From Paenibacillus wulumuqiensis (GTDB taxonomy: Bacteria; Bacillota; Bacilli; Paenibacillales; Paenibacillaceae), in assembly GCF_000971965.1 (NCBI RefSeq), contig NZ_LAQP01000014.1, positions 186,001 through 250,000 of the forward strand: a stretch of 64,000 nucleotides of DNA. Direction: 5' to 3'. How positions within the stretch are numbered: the stretch's first letter is position 1; every line of letters begins with the position of its first letter. Positions 53,546 through 63,633 of the stretch are shown in pieces. The notes below the pieces were generated by a model, which had not been told where the DNA came from, did not search any database, and saw only the letters and a list, made by a program, of their open reading frames with translations. Both the position numbers and the translations under genes were made by a program.

Positions 53546-55555
53546 TTATTTGGCAGCTGCCTCATTGTGGAACTCGCGAATCAGATCATGAGTGATCACT
53601 TCATCCGAGACGTTCAGCCGCTTCTGAGCTTCGTCATAGCTGTCACGGGCACGCTCGACATCGGTAAGCTCACGGGTCTTCATGTCGTAGGCGGTACCAT
53701 GTTCGAAGATACCATCGGCTGACGGGATGTAGAACACTTTGCCATCGGCAAAGGCTCCGGTACGCAGCACAACCAGTTTCTTTTCCTTATCATTGAACAT
53801 ATCATTGCCCATCAGGTAATATGGACTGGCATTCACACCAAGCAGGTGCAGGATCGATGGCGTCATATCCAGCTGTCCGGTTGGAATGTCGTACGTACCG
53901 GCATGTTTGCCATCCGGCAGGTGAATCAGCATCGGTACCTGATTCATGAGCTGTTCCATATCCAGATCGGTCAGCGGCTTGCCGAGAAATTCTTCCATCG
54001 GTGCCTTGTCCTTGAGTGAATTGTCATGATCGCCATAGAACAGCAGGATCGTATTATCCCACAATCCCTTGTCCTTCATTTCCTGTTCCATTTCACCAAG
54101 AGCGGCATCCACATAATGAAGAGACTGGATATAGTCGCCAAAAGTTGTACCGGTCAGATCACCCATATCCAGCTCCTGCACCGAAGCGGGCAGTGTATAC
54201 GGGTGATGGCTGGACAGCGTGATCAGGAACGAGTAGAAAGGCTGCTTTTCGGCAGACATTTTCTCGATTGACTGGCGGAAAAAGGATTTGTCACCGAGTG
54301 ACCAGCCGAGCGGTTCATCGATCGTAAAGTCCTCTTTGCTGTAGAAATGGTCATAGCCCATATTCTGGTACATGACCGAGCGATTCCAGAAGCTTGGCTC
54401 ATAGGCATGGAATACATACGAACCATAGCCTTCTTTGTGGAGAATCGATGGCAGTGTATCATACTGATGATCCGCATACCGGGTGAAAATGGAACCGGTC
54501 GGCAGCGGATGCAGGGAAGCATTGGAAGCCATATCCGCATCGGATGTGCGCCCTTGTCCGGTCTGATGATAATACTGGCTGAAATACATGCTGCTCTTCA
54601 TCAGACGATTGATATTGGGTGTGATCTCCTGGCCGTTAAAGCTTTTGCCGACCACAAAGTTCATAAATGCTTCACCCTGCACAACGATTACATTGCTGTC
54701 CTTGTAGGCACCAAACAGAGCATCGTCGCCTTTTTGGGCACGATTTTTCTGCTTGTCGTCAAACCACTCTTTGACTTCGTCTGTCGCCTGGGCGGACAGC
54801 TGGTTGCCGTTGCCCCAGTGATCCTGTGCATAACGATATACATCATAGCCATGGAAGCCGAGCAGTCCGGTTACATTGTACAACGACATATTCCACCAGT
54901 TGCCGACGAACAAGCCAACCGCCCACGTAGACGTGGCATATTTGATCGGGGCAAAAGTCAGCACCCATCCGAGCGCGAAAATCACTGCTCCCTGAATAAG
55001 GCGTGTTACGATACGACGGCTGCGGCTCTGCGCATAACCGTTATCCGCTCTGTACGTGCCGGCACGGTAGTCACGGCGACGTCTGATTCGGCGTACGATT
55101 CCATATACCGCCGCACCGATCAGCACGATCCAGTCTGCGAATAGCCATACATCCGAAGTATGGATCAATTCACGAATGCTGCCACCCAGCGATTCGACCT
55201 GACCAGCCTGCATCAATACCGGAATCGTAATGAAATCCTGGAAATAACGGAAGTAGACCAGATCCGCGAACATGAGGAAGCTCAGCAGCACATCCAGTAC
55301 AATTAGTGCGGCGATACGTCCTCGTCTGGGCAGCCATAATGTCCAGAACGAAGCCAGCAGCACCGAACCGAGTGCAGTGACTTTATCAAGTGTATTCATA
55401 TCAATATTTTGCACATGCAGGTTACTGTGCAGATAAATCAATTTGCCCATCATCAGGATCAAAAAGAGAAGATAGTCTATTCTGACCGGGGCAAAGGGCC
55501 ACAGTATACGCTGAAGCCAGCTTTTTCGCTGTGGACGGGAAGATAGATATTCCAA
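53546..55555 (-). CDS. ltaS: LtaS-family lipoteichoic acid synthase
   Basis: 669 aa. Five N-terminal membrane helices (about 25-240) are followed by an extracellular sulfatase-like domain. Catalytic Thr near residue 337 in GQGRTSDADM; metal ligands in VVQGEAF, LFYGDHDN and the SSHHPYTLP region. It transfers glycerol phosphate from phosphatidylglycerol to the growing teichoic acid. TTG start at 55555 with AAGGGGG 7 nt before. The leader contains two hairpins (listed separately). Paralogues such as YfnI/YqgS/YvgJ cannot be excluded. Confidence 0.92.
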   Translation of the reverse strand: MEYLSSRPQRKSWLQRILWPFAPVRIDYLLFLILMMGKLIYLHSNLHVQNIDMNTLDKVTALGSVLLASFWTLWLPRRGRIAALIVLDVLLSFLMFADLVYFRYFQDFITIPVLMQAGQVESLGGSIRELIHTSDVWLFADWIVLIGAAVYGIVRRIRRRRDYRAGTYRADNGYAQSRSRRIVTRLIQGAVIFALGWVLTFAPIKYATSTWAVGLFVGNWWNMSLYNVTGLLGFHGYDVYRYAQDHWGNGNQLSAQATDEVKEWFDDKQKNRAQKGDDALFGAYKDSNVIVVQGEAFMNFVVGKSFNGQEITPNINRLMKSSMYFSQYYHQTGQGRTSDADMASNASLHPLPTGSIFTRYADHQYDTLPSILHKEGYGSYVFHAYEPSFWNRSVMYQNMGYDHFYSKEDFTIDEPLGWSLGDKSFFRQSIEKMSAEKQPFYSFLITLSSHHPYTLPASVQELDMGDLTGTTFGDYIQSLHYVDAALGEMEQEMKDKGLWDNTILLFYGDHDNSLKDKAPMEEFLGKPLTDLDMEQLMNQVPMLIHLPDGKHAGTYDIPTGQLDMTPSILHLLGVNASPYYLMGNDMFNDKEKKLVVLRTGAFADGKVFYIPSADGIFEHGTAYDMKTRELTDVERARDSYDEAQKRLNVSDEVITHDLIREFHNEAAAK

Positions 55556-55573
55556 AATATAGCCCCCTTGCTG

Positions 55574-55684
55574 AAAAGCCAGGTGTTCTGCAATATTTTC
55601 TTACCTGGCGTTTACATAATAAGATAAGTAAACACATAGCACAGCGGCGAACCGGGCTGCTATAAGCAGAATTCGCCGCTGTGC
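55574..55684 (-). promoter_or_regulatory. Two hairpins in the ltaS leader
   Basis: Near the gene, AACGCCAGGT pairs with ACCTGGCTTT (55574-55612, minus strand) and ends a few bases before the ribosome site. Further upstream GCACAGCGGCGAA (55639-55651) pairs perfectly with 55672-55684, with a small hairpin GCTGC/GCAG nested inside. Neither has a long T run. They may be leader regulators; the upstream one could also end the leftward methyltransferase transcript. Confidence 0.55.
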
Positions 55685-55890
55685 GGTGTGTAATATGGAG
55701 TACTACCGGTAACCCGGATTTAACACTCTGTTTTCCAAATTAATCTGTCGTTTACAAATAATAGTGTGCAGAGGGCCCAAGGCCATCTGTACAGGCGTTG
55801 CTGCTTCAGGCAGGGCAATGATTGCTTCCGCCGCTGTATCATTTTGTATTTCCGATAATCAGCGATGCAGCACCAACCATAAACATATGA

Positions 55891-57051
55891 TTAATGTGCA
55901 GCGGATTCTTCCTTATTGGGACGCGGTGGCAGCGGACCGAGATACTGAAGGAACTGACATTCGATCCGGCCGTTATACAGCTTGCGGCGCTTGGTTGCTT
56001 TGCGGCCAAAGAACTGTTCAAAATGACGTGTTGGCGTGATAACAAACACGGACCAGTCCGGCAGGTAAATCGAGGATTTACCCAGATCGCGAATCATCGC
56101 TTCAACTTCCTTACTCTCACTCAGACGCTCGCCGTATGGCGGGTTCGTAACGATACAGCCGAATTTGCCCTGCGGCTGGATGCGTGATACCGGCATTACT
56201 TTGAACTCGATCTCGTTGCCGAGTCCGGCACTTTTGGCGCAGGCTTTGGCGATTTCGATGGCTTCCGGATCAATATCACTGCCGGTAATCTGCAGTGGAA
56301 TATCATCTTTGACCGCATCAAATGCTTCATCACGGGCTTGTTCCCACAGTTCATCGGGGATAATGCTCCAGCCTTCGGACGGGAAGGTACGGCGCAGTCC
56401 GGGTGCGATATTCCAGCCGATCATGGCGGCTTCAATCAGCAGGGTACCGGAACCGCAGAATGGATCATACAGTGGGCGGTGCGGGCCCCAGCGGCTGAGC
56501 AGGATCAGTGCGGCAGCCATTGTTTCCTTGAGCGGGGCTTCGGTCGCATGCTTGCGGTATCCACGCTTGTGCAGGGAAGGACCGGTGGTATCCAGGGTAA
56601 TCAGCGCCGTATCTTCATACAGCGATACATCGATCGAGTACAAAGCGCCGTCTTCCTGGAACCATTCGGTACCATAGGTCTGAGTCAGCTTGTCCACGAC
56701 TGCCTTTTTGACAATCCCCTGGGAAGCCGGAACACTGCTGAGCTGCGATTTCTGGGAGCGTCCGGATACGGGAAATTCGCCATCTTCCGGGATAAAGTCT
56801 GCCCATGGAATCGCTTTGACCCCTTCAAACAGTTCGTCAAAGGTTGTTGCCGGGAATTCACCCATTTTGATGACGACCCGATCTGCTGTACGCAGCCAGT
56901 AGTTACAGCGGCAAATATCGATAAAATCACCGGTAAATCGGACACGTCCATTCTCGGTGCGGGTATCTTCATAACCGAGCAGTTTCAATTCACGTGCAAC
57001 CACAGCCTCGATACCCATCGGGCAGGTTGCAATCAGTTCCAGCTGTTTCAT
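55891..57051 (-). CDS. THUMP-domain RNA (guanine-N2) methyltransferase, RlmL-type
   Basis: 386 aa. An N-terminal ferredoxin/THUMP RNA-binding part (about 1-160) precedes a Rossmann methyltransferase with LYDPFCGSGTLLIEAAMIG (SAM binding), GSDIDPEAI and the N-methylation motif TNPPYGERL. It corresponds to B. subtilis YpsC-type enzymes that modify 23S rRNA. The ATG at 57051 lies behind a modest GGAG-like site. Length normal. Confidence 0.92.
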   Translation of the reverse strand: MKQLELIATCPMGIEAVVARELKLLGYEDTRTENGRVRFTGDFIDICRCNYWLRTADRVVIKMGEFPATTFDELFEGVKAIPWADFIPEDGEFPVSGRSQKSQLSSVPASQGIVKKAVVDKLTQTYGTEWFQEDGALYSIDVSLYEDTALITLDTTGPSLHKRGYRKHATEAPLKETMAAALILLSRWGPHRPLYDPFCGSGTLLIEAAMIGWNIAPGLRRTFPSEGWSIIPDELWEQARDEAFDAVKDDIPLQITGSDIDPEAIEIAKACAKSAGLGNEIEFKVMPVSRIQPQGKFGCIVTNPPYGERLSESKEVEAMIRDLGKSSIYLPDWSVFVITPTRHFEQFFGRKATKRRKLYNGRIECQFLQYLGPLPPRPNKEESAAH

Positions 57052-57277
57052 TATATATGTTCAACTCCTATAGCTTTTCACAATTCAACTTGTGAGTTCG
57101 GTCTCAAAACCATACAATCTAGTATAGGTGAATGCCGGAATACTTACAAACGTTTCTCCAAAATTTTGGCGGAATTTATTTATTCATCGGCAAAATGAAT
57201 TTCGACGGTCTGCAGGCTCTCAGTACAGTATCGGCAGACTCGGACGAAAGATTAGGATTGAAGGAGCTAAATAAGAG

Positions 57278-57925
57278 ATGACAGACAGAAATGTAATAGG
57301 TGCAGAAGAATATATGGAGCAGCTGATCGAGGAAGATGAGCTGCTCCTGCAGATCAAACAGACGATTCGTGAAAAAGGCATGCCCGAAGTATCTGTTGTA
57401 CCGGGCTACGGCAGGCTGCTGACCATGCTGATCCAGCTATCCGGAGCCAAGCGGGTGCTGGAGATCGGTGCACTGGGCGGCTACAGCGGCGTATGCTTGG
57501 CCCGTGGACTGGAGAAAGATGGGAAGATTGTCTCGCTGGAGCTGCAGCCAGCATATGCCCAGCTGGCTCATGAGCATCTGCGTCTGGCTGGATACGGTGA
57601 TCAGGTAGAGTACCGCGTAGGTGAGGCGATGAAAAGTCTGCATCAGCTGAAGGAGGAAGGACAGCGATTCGATTTCTTCTTTATTGATGCGGATAAACTG
57701 AATTATCTGAATTATCTGGATTATGCTATCGAGCTGGCGAACCCCGGTGCGATTATCGCCGGAGATAATCTGCTGCTGCGGGGCAGAACGCTCAATCTGG
57801 ACCGTAATGGACCTGCCATACAGGCGGTACGCGAATTTAACCGCCGCATTGTATCCGATCCGCGTCTGACGGGAACGCTGCTGCCGGCTTTTGATGGGTT
57901 GGCACTGGCACGGGTCAAAGGCTAA
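57278..57925 (+). CDS. SAM-dependent O-methyltransferase (YrrM/CCoAOMT family)
   Basis: 215 aa. AKRVLEIGALGGYSGVCLARGL is the SAM-binding motif, DFFFIDADKLNYLNYLDYA holds the metal-binding Asp of the catechol-O-methyltransferase-like family, and AGDNLLLRG completes it. AAGGAG stands 13 nt before the ATG. Substrate unknown; relatives modify small phenols or tRNA (TrmR). Confidence 0.88.
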   Translation: MTDRNVIGAEEYMEQLIEEDELLLQIKQTIREKGMPEVSVVPGYGRLLTMLIQLSGAKRVLEIGALGGYSGVCLARGLEKDGKIVSLELQPAYAQLAHEHLRLAGYGDQVEYRVGEAMKSLHQLKEEGQRFDFFFIDADKLNYLNYLDYAIELANPGAIIAGDNLLLRGRTLNLDRNGPAIQAVREFNRRIVSDPRLTGTLLPAFDGLALARVKG

Positions 57926-58152
57926 TCTAATACAGGGTTTGAGCAGACTGCTGCATAGGGCGGCATGAGCGCTTTGTTAATCGGCTGTTTCTTGATGCTG
58001 AAGAGGTGAGTCAGCATCCTTTACAGAATGGGATTAGATCATGTCCTCCGGTAGAATCAGGAAATCCGCAATGGAAGAGAAGGTGGATTCCCTGGCTTCA
58101 AGGTCGTCCATTGACCCAATTCCCATTTCTTCACTCTGATGTAGTATTCACT

Positions 58153-58204
58153 AAAAAAAGAGGCTTCACGATCCTGGTGATGGGATCGGAAGCCTCTTTT
58201 TGCG
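58153..58204. terminator. Bidirectional terminator between O-methyltransferase and MFS genes
   Basis: AAGAGGCTTC.CGATCC pairs with GGATCG.GAAGCCTCTT; T runs on both sides. The remaining 230 nt after the methyltransferase gene hold nothing recognisable. Confidence 0.9.
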
Positions 58205-58256
58205 TTATGGAGATGGGAGAATATGCTAAAAAATAAAATGTTGGCATATCCGCGGT

Positions 58257-59498
58257 CTAAGCAGAACGATGATGCTTGCCGGCAGTTGGGCGGGTATACA
58301 GTTTGGTTCGTACCCATAGCATATTGAGCAGCAGCATGATCCCCGACATGATGAACAGCCCCTCGATACCGATAAATCCTGCCAGTACACCGCCCATGAT
58401 GGAGCCGGTCATATTGCCGAGTGCGGTTGTACTGCTGTTAAAGCCGAAAGCCCGGCTCTCCATGCCGTCCGGGGTATAATATCGAATCAGTGAATTGACG
58501 CTTGGCAGCAGACCGCCCATACATAAACCCATCAGGAAGCGTACGGCAATAAGCTGGCCGACGTCCTGCACAAAAGCCTGTGGGATGAGCATCAACCCGG
58601 CGCCAATCAGGGAAAAGGTAAGTACCCTGTGGGCTCCATATTTGTCGCTGACTTTGCCGAGTATCGGAGCCATCAGCATATTGGACAGACCGGTCACCGC
58701 GCTGACAAGACCTGACCAGAAAGCGAGATTCTCCACACTGCCCTGCAGCTTTTGCACATACAGCGGCAGCAGGGTCATCGGACTGATCATGGCAAACTGC
58801 AGCAGCAGGGTGACCGTGAACAGTGCCGGCAGCTGCGGAGTCAGACTCAGCTCGCGCAGCCCGGATAATACGGATACCTTGGGCATCTGGGCTGCAGCAG
58901 TGCGGTCGAATTTCTCCCGAACGAGGAACAGGGCCAGCAGACTCGCCATAAAAATACAGGCGCCTGTAATATAGAAAATATAGCGGAACCCCACGGTATC
59001 CGCCATAATCCCGCCGATCAGCGGTCCGAGAATGCTGCCGGCTACGGTACCGGATTGGCTGATCCCCATCGCAAAGCCCATCTTTTCCTTGGGCGTATTG
59101 CTGGAGATCAGTGAGGTGGACGCCGGGTTAAAGCCCGAGATCGTCCCGTTGATCAGCCGCAGCACCAGCAGATGCCAGGCCTGGGTGGCAAAGCCCATCG
59201 CGGTAAATACGATCGCCATCCCGAAGCCCGAGCGCAGCAGCATTACTTTGCGTCCGTACTGGTCAGACAGCTTGCCCCAGAGTGGCTGAAAAATAAACGA
59301 AGTTACGAAGTTAGCCGCAAAGATCACTCCGGACCAGATCGCAATCTGATGTTCACCCTGCACACCGATGTCCTGCGACAGATACAGGGCAATAAAAGGA
59401 ACGATCATCGTCGTACCTGCGTTAACGAGAAATTGGCCAAACCACAGCACCATCAGATTGAGCTGCCAGGCTGCCAATTTTGATTTTGAAAAGCGCAT
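58257..59498 (-). CDS. MFS multidrug exporter
   Basis: 413 aa, 12 helices. The loop-2 signature LWGKLSDQYGRKVMLLRS and the motif-C region GISQSGTVAGSILGPLIGG are those of DHA1 drug-proton antiporters. ATG at 59498, preceded by AAGGAAGTG. An extended -10 promoter (TGGTATAAT on the minus strand, 59533-59541) lies just upstream. It is divergent from hemE. Substrate unknown. Confidence 0.9.
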   Translation of the reverse strand: MRFSKSKLAAWQLNLMVLWFGQFLVNAGTTMIVPFIALYLSQDIGVQGEHQIAIWSGVIFAANFVTSFIFQPLWGKLSDQYGRKVMLLRSGFGMAIVFTAMGFATQAWHLLVLRLINGTISGFNPASTSLISSNTPKEKMGFAMGISQSGTVAGSILGPLIGGIMADTVGFRYIFYITGACIFMASLLALFLVREKFDRTAAAQMPKVSVLSGLRELSLTPQLPALFTVTLLLQFAMISPMTLLPLYVQKLQGSVENLAFWSGLVSAVTGLSNMLMAPILGKVSDKYGAHRVLTFSLIGAGLMLIPQAFVQDVGQLIAVRFLMGLCMGGLLPSVNSLIRYYTPDGMESRAFGFNSSTTALGNMTGSIMGGVLAGFIGIEGLFIMSGIMLLLNMLWVRTKLYTRPTAGKHHRSA

Positions 59499-59532
59499 CC
59501 TGTTTCACTTCCTTAAAAAAGTCCATTCTATA

Positions 59533-59541
59533 ATTATACCA
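59533..59541 (-). promoter_or_regulatory. Extended -10 promoter of MFS gene
   Basis: TGGTATAAT on the minus strand, about 35 bp before the start codon; no good -35. Towards hemE the rest of the gap holds the inverted arms GCCTCCCT/AGGGAGGT and a weak TTGTGA-17-AATAAT at 59736-59764. Confidence 0.45.
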
Positions 59542-59825
59542 TATTTTATACCCACTCCGCCGGGGTTATAGCAGATTAATGCAAAAAAATAAAACCTTTT
59601 TTCACCTATTGAAACTTCCGGCTGTATTTATTTTATTTTTGCCTCCCTTCGCTTGTCCATCCCCGTTCATAGGATTGTCATTGGATATTCATAGTAGGGA
59701 GGTTGTTACCTCTCCGGAAAAAGCGCATAATTAACTTGTGAATATTTTTATTGCGGAAAATAATTTGGATGTGTTTGACAGCAGGAACGTCAAGCTCATT
59801 AACTACTGACGCGGAGGACCCATTC

Positions 59826-60884
59826 ATGACCTATAATGACTCCTTCATACGCGCCTGTCGCAAGCAGGATATCGACCGTCTGCCGGTCTGGTATATGAGA
59901 CAGGCAGGGCGCTATGATCCGGACTATCAGAAAATCAAAGAAAAATACAGTCTGCTGGAAATCTGTCAGCAGCCTGAGCTGGCGGCCGAAGTGACCCTGA
60001 TGCCTGTTCGCAAGCTGGGGGTCGATGCGGCCATTTTATATTCGGATATTATGAATCCTGTCGCTTCGATTGGCATTGATTTTGATATCGTCAAAAATAT
60101 CGGACCTGTGATCGACAACCCGATTCGCACGGCAGCCGATGTGGAACGTCTTACCCCGATAGATGTGGAAGGCGATCTGTCCCATGTGCTGGAGACAATC
60201 CGTATTCTGGACCGGGAACTGGATGTGCCGCTGATTACCTTTGCCGGCGCACCGTTTACCATTGCCAGTTATCTGATCGAGGGACGTCCATCCAAGAGCT
60301 ACATCCGTACCAAGACGATGATGTACAGCGAGCCGGAACTGTGGCACAGTCTGATGCGCAAGCTGGGCGATATGGTCGCCACCTATCTGCGCAAGCATGT
60401 GGAGAACGGCGGCAAAGCCTTCCAGCTGTTCGACAGCTGGGTCGGTGCGCTTTCGCCACTTGATTTCAGAACCTATGTACTGCCGACCATCCGGTATATT
60501 TTTGATGAACTGCGCGATCTGGATGTACCGAAGATTTATTTCCCTGGCGTAAGCTCAGGCGAACTGCTGCCGGAGCTGAATGGTCTGCCGGTGGATGTGA
60601 TCGGTCTCGACTGGCGCGTCTCGATTAATGAAGGACGCCGCCGACTGGGCGGCAGTTATGCGGTACAGGGCAATCTGGACCCTTATGTGCTGACCGGTCC
60701 GTCCGAGCTGATTCATCAGCATGCCAAGCGCATTATCGATGAAGGACTGCAGCAGCCGGGCTATATTTTCAACCTCGGCCACGGGCTGTTCCCGGAAGCT
60801 TCGATTGATAAATTAAAAGAATTGACCGACTATGTGCATGACTATTCTGCACAGGTCCTGAAGCAGCGTACAACATCCCAATGA
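59826..60884 (+). CDS. hemE: Uroporphyrinogen III decarboxylase
   Basis: 352 aa, converts uroporphyrinogen III to coproporphyrinogen III. The signature RLPVWYMRQAGRYDPDYQKIK is at the N-terminus; GAPFTIASYLIEG, WVGALSP and INLGHG-like FNLGHGLFPEA follow. ATG at 59826 (GGAGG 8 nt before); the frame is open to 59751 without a site. First gene of hemE-hemH-hemY. Cytoplasmic, family length. Confidence 0.97.
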   Translation: MTYNDSFIRACRKQDIDRLPVWYMRQAGRYDPDYQKIKEKYSLLEICQQPELAAEVTLMPVRKLGVDAAILYSDIMNPVASIGIDFDIVKNIGPVIDNPIRTAADVERLTPIDVEGDLSHVLETIRILDRELDVPLITFAGAPFTIASYLIEGRPSKSYIRTKTMMYSEPELWHSLMRKLGDMVATYLRKHVENGGKAFQLFDSWVGALSPLDFRTYVLPTIRYIFDELRDLDVPKIYFPGVSSGELLPELNGLPVDVIGLDWRVSINEGRRRLGGSYAVQGNLDPYVLTGPSELIHQHAKRIIDEGLQQPGYIFNLGHGLFPEASIDKLKELTDYVHDYSAQVLKQRTTSQ

Positions 60885-60915
60885 CCGTCTACTACTTTGA
60901 CTGAGGTGATCTGTA

Positions 60916-61866
60916 ATGGTAAAGAAAAAAATTGGTGTTCTCGTAATGTCTTATGGTACTCCTGCCAGCCTGGAAGATGTTGAAGCGTACTACACGCATA
61001 TTCGCCGGGGCAATGCGCCAAGCCCGGAACAGCTCAAGGAACTGAAAGACCGCTATGAAGCGATTGTCGGCGGGGTATTCCCGCTGCGTGAAAATACGGA
61101 CAACCAGGTAGCCGGTATGCAAAACGCGCTGAACGAGCTTGCAGCCGATACCGATGTGGAATTTGTATGCTACCAGGGGCTCAAGCATGCATTTCCGTTT
61201 ATCGAAGACGGTGTGGAGCAAATGGTAAAAGAAGGCATTACCGAAGCGATAGGCATCGTGCTGGCTCCTCATTATTCGACGATGAGTGTAGGTACGTATA
61301 TCAAGCGTGCCAAGCAGACCGCCGAAGAGCATCATTTGAATATCTCGTTTATCGAGAGCTATCATATGCATCCGAAGCTGATCGAGACGCTGTCCAATCG
61401 TGTCAATGCCAAGCTGGAGCTGTTTGAAGAAGCGGGCGCTACACGCGATCAGGTACGTGTACTGTTCAGCGCGCACAGTCTGCCGGAACGCATCCTGAGT
61501 ATGGGCGATCCGTACCGTGATCAGCTGCTGGAGACTTCAGCGGCGATTGCGGAGCGCGCCAACGTGCCATCCTGGCAGTTCACCTGGCAGAGTGCCGGTC
61601 GTACAGCCGAGCCATGGCTGGGACCGGATGTGCTGGATACGATGCAGGAACTGCGTGAGGAGCAGGTCGAGTACGTACTCGTCGCTCCGATCGGATTCGT
61701 CTCCGATCATCTGGAAGTGCTATATGATCTGGATATCGAAGCCCAGGAGCTGGCACAGGAGATCGATATGCGCCTGATGCGGATTGATTCCCTGAATACG
61801 GACCCGTTATACATGGAACTGCTCGCTGACGAAGTGCTGCGCAAATATAAAGAGGTGCATGTGTAA
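60916..61866 (+). CDS. hemH: Coproporphyrin ferrochelatase
   Basis: 316 aa. GVLVMSYGTPASLEDVEAYYTHIRRG is the Firmicutes HemH start; the metal-site His is in APHYSTMSVGTY and a Glu in FVSDHLEVLYDLDIEA. In Gram-positives the enzyme inserts iron into coproporphyrin III (CpfC). GAGGTGAT stands before the ATG. Its stop overlaps the hemY start (TAATG), indicating coupled translation. Confidence 0.96.
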   Translation: MVKKKIGVLVMSYGTPASLEDVEAYYTHIRRGNAPSPEQLKELKDRYEAIVGGVFPLRENTDNQVAGMQNALNELAADTDVEFVCYQGLKHAFPFIEDGVEQMVKEGITEAIGIVLAPHYSTMSVGTYIKRAKQTAEEHHLNISFIESYHMHPKLIETLSNRVNAKLELFEEAGATRDQVRVLFSAHSLPERILSMGDPYRDQLLETSAAIAERANVPSWQFTWQSAGRTAEPWLGPDVLDTMQELREEQVEYVLVAPIGFVSDHLEVLYDLDIEAQELAQEIDMRLMRIDSLNTDPLYMELLADEVLRKYKEVHV

Positions 61867-63299
61867 TGACTTCATCCGAACGTCGTGTCGTAGTGATAGG
61901 CGGCGGAATTACGGGGCTGAGTGCCGCTTTTTATATGCGTAAATTTCTAATGGAACAGCAGCTGACACCGCAGATTACGGTTGTGGAGCAATCCGGAGCG
62001 CTCGGCGGCAAGGTGCATACGTTGCATCGTGACGGGTTTGTGATCGAGAAAGGGCCGGATTCCTATCTGGCCCGCAAGACGGCAATGACCGAACTGGCCG
62101 AGGAGGTAGGACTGGGAGACGATCTGGTAACGACCAATCCGAATGCCAAGAAAACCTATATTCTTCATGATGGCAAGCTGCATCCGATGCCATCGGGTCT
62201 GGTGCTCGGCATCCCGACCGAACTGCGTCCATTTATGGAAAGCGATCTGATCTCGATGGACGGCAAGATCCGCGCACTGGAAGATTTCCTGCTGCCGCCG
62301 AAAATGGACGGGGAAGATGAGTCGCTGGGCGACTTTATCGAGCGCCGTCTGGGCAAAGAAGTATTGGAAAATGTAACCGAGCCGCTGCTGGCAGGCATCT
62401 ATGCCGGAGATACGCGCAAGCTGAGCCTGCAGGCGACATTCCCGCAGTTCGGCGCGGTGGAACGCGAGTACGGCAGTCTGATCAAAGGCATGAACACCGG
62501 GCGCAAGCCGGTTGAGACGCATACAGGCACCAAGAAGAGCGCTTTTTACACTTTTCGGGGCGGACTGCAGAGTCTGACCGAACGTCTGGAGCAGTCGCTG
62601 GCCGATTCGGTACAGCTGAAGCTGAATACGGGAGCGGCGTCGATTGAGTATAATAATAGCCGCTATACGGTCAGCCTGAGTGATGGCAGTATACTGGAAG
62701 CAGAGCATGTGATTGTAACGGTACCGGCTTTTGCCGCTGCTCCGCTGCTGCAGCCTCATGTGGATACGGCAGCACTCGACCGGATTAATTATGTATCGGT
62801 CGCCAATGTGGTCATGGCTTTTGACCGCAAGGATATCGAGACTGAATATGACGGTTCCGGCTTCCTCGTACCCCGCAAGGAAGGACGTACGATTACCGCA
62901 TGTACATGGACATCGACCAAATGGCTGCATACCAGCCCGGATGATCGTGTATTGATGCGTTTCTACGTAGGCCGTGCAGGGGATGAAGAGGTTGTCGATG
63001 AGAGTGATGAGGAGATTACCCGCCGCGTTCTTCATGATATGAAAGAACTGATGGGAATTGAGGCAACGCCGATTTTTACAGAGATTACACGGCTTCATCG
63101 TTCGATGCCGCAGTATCCGGTGGGTCACATGAATCATATTGCGGCACTGCGCGCCGAACTGGCGGAGCGGCGTCCAGGATTGATTGTGCTGGGTGCCGGC
63201 TATGATGGTGTCGGATTGCCTGACTGTATCCGTACAGCCCGCGATGCAGCTGCTGCAGAAGCCCAGCGTGTTGTGCAGCAGCTAAACTGGGTACGCTAA
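61866..63299 (+). CDS. hemY: Coproporphyrinogen III oxidase (HemY/CgoX)
   Basis: 477 aa FAD enzyme. The dinucleotide-binding motif VVVIGGGITGLSAAFYM is followed by EQSGALGGKVHTLHRDGFVIEKGPDSYLARK. The C-terminal FAD region reads GLIVLGAGYDGVGLPDCIRTARDAA. In Firmicutes it oxidises coproporphyrinogen III to coproporphyrin III, upstream of HemH in the pathway. hemQ is not in this window. Last gene of the operon before a terminator. Confidence 0.96.
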   Translation: MTSSERRVVVIGGGITGLSAAFYMRKFLMEQQLTPQITVVEQSGALGGKVHTLHRDGFVIEKGPDSYLARKTAMTELAEEVGLGDDLVTTNPNAKKTYILHDGKLHPMPSGLVLGIPTELRPFMESDLISMDGKIRALEDFLLPPKMDGEDESLGDFIERRLGKEVLENVTEPLLAGIYAGDTRKLSLQATFPQFGAVEREYGSLIKGMNTGRKPVETHTGTKKSAFYTFRGGLQSLTERLEQSLADSVQLKLNTGAASIEYNNSRYTVSLSDGSILEAEHVIVTVPAFAAAPLLQPHVDTAALDRINYVSVANVVMAFDRKDIETEYDGSGFLVPRKEGRTITACTWTSTKWLHTSPDDRVLMRFYVGRAGDEEVVDESDEEITRRVLHDMKELMGIEATPIFTEITRLHRSMPQYPVGHMNHIAALRAELAERRPGLIVLGAGYDGVGLPDCIRTARDAAAAEAQRVVQQLNWVR

Positions 63300-63417
63300 T
63301 CAGCCAGGGGTTCTGCAGAATGGATCATCGTATCATTCAACCGGAATATCCAGGCTGCAGAATCTTTCATTTAATGAATAAAACGAATGAACAGAATGAA
63401 TGAATAAAGTCATACAG

Positions 63418-63453
63418 CAAAAGCCCTTCATGTTCATAATGAAGGGCTTTTGT
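63418..63453 (+). terminator. Terminator of hemEHY
   Basis: CAAAAGCCCTTCAT pairs with ATGAAGGGCTTTTG. Confidence 0.92.
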
Positions 63454-63633
63454 ATGTGCAGAATAATACACCTCAATTTGCCGATGCAGCAGTGGCAGTA
63501 TCTATCGCGATATCAGCTATAGGATATGTATCTGACACGTATCCCGTTTATAATTCGGCCATACGCTCTGTGCTTTCCGCCTGTAAGTGTAACCTGCTAT
63601 AATAGACAGGACGTATCATCAAAGGAGTATTTT

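Noticed and set aside
58006-58236. 76-codon plus-strand frame
   Set aside because: Runs straight through the bidirectional terminator at 58153-58204.
61947-63137. 396-codon minus-strand frame opposite hemY
   Set aside because: Shadow frame of a certain gene; no family features or ribosome site.
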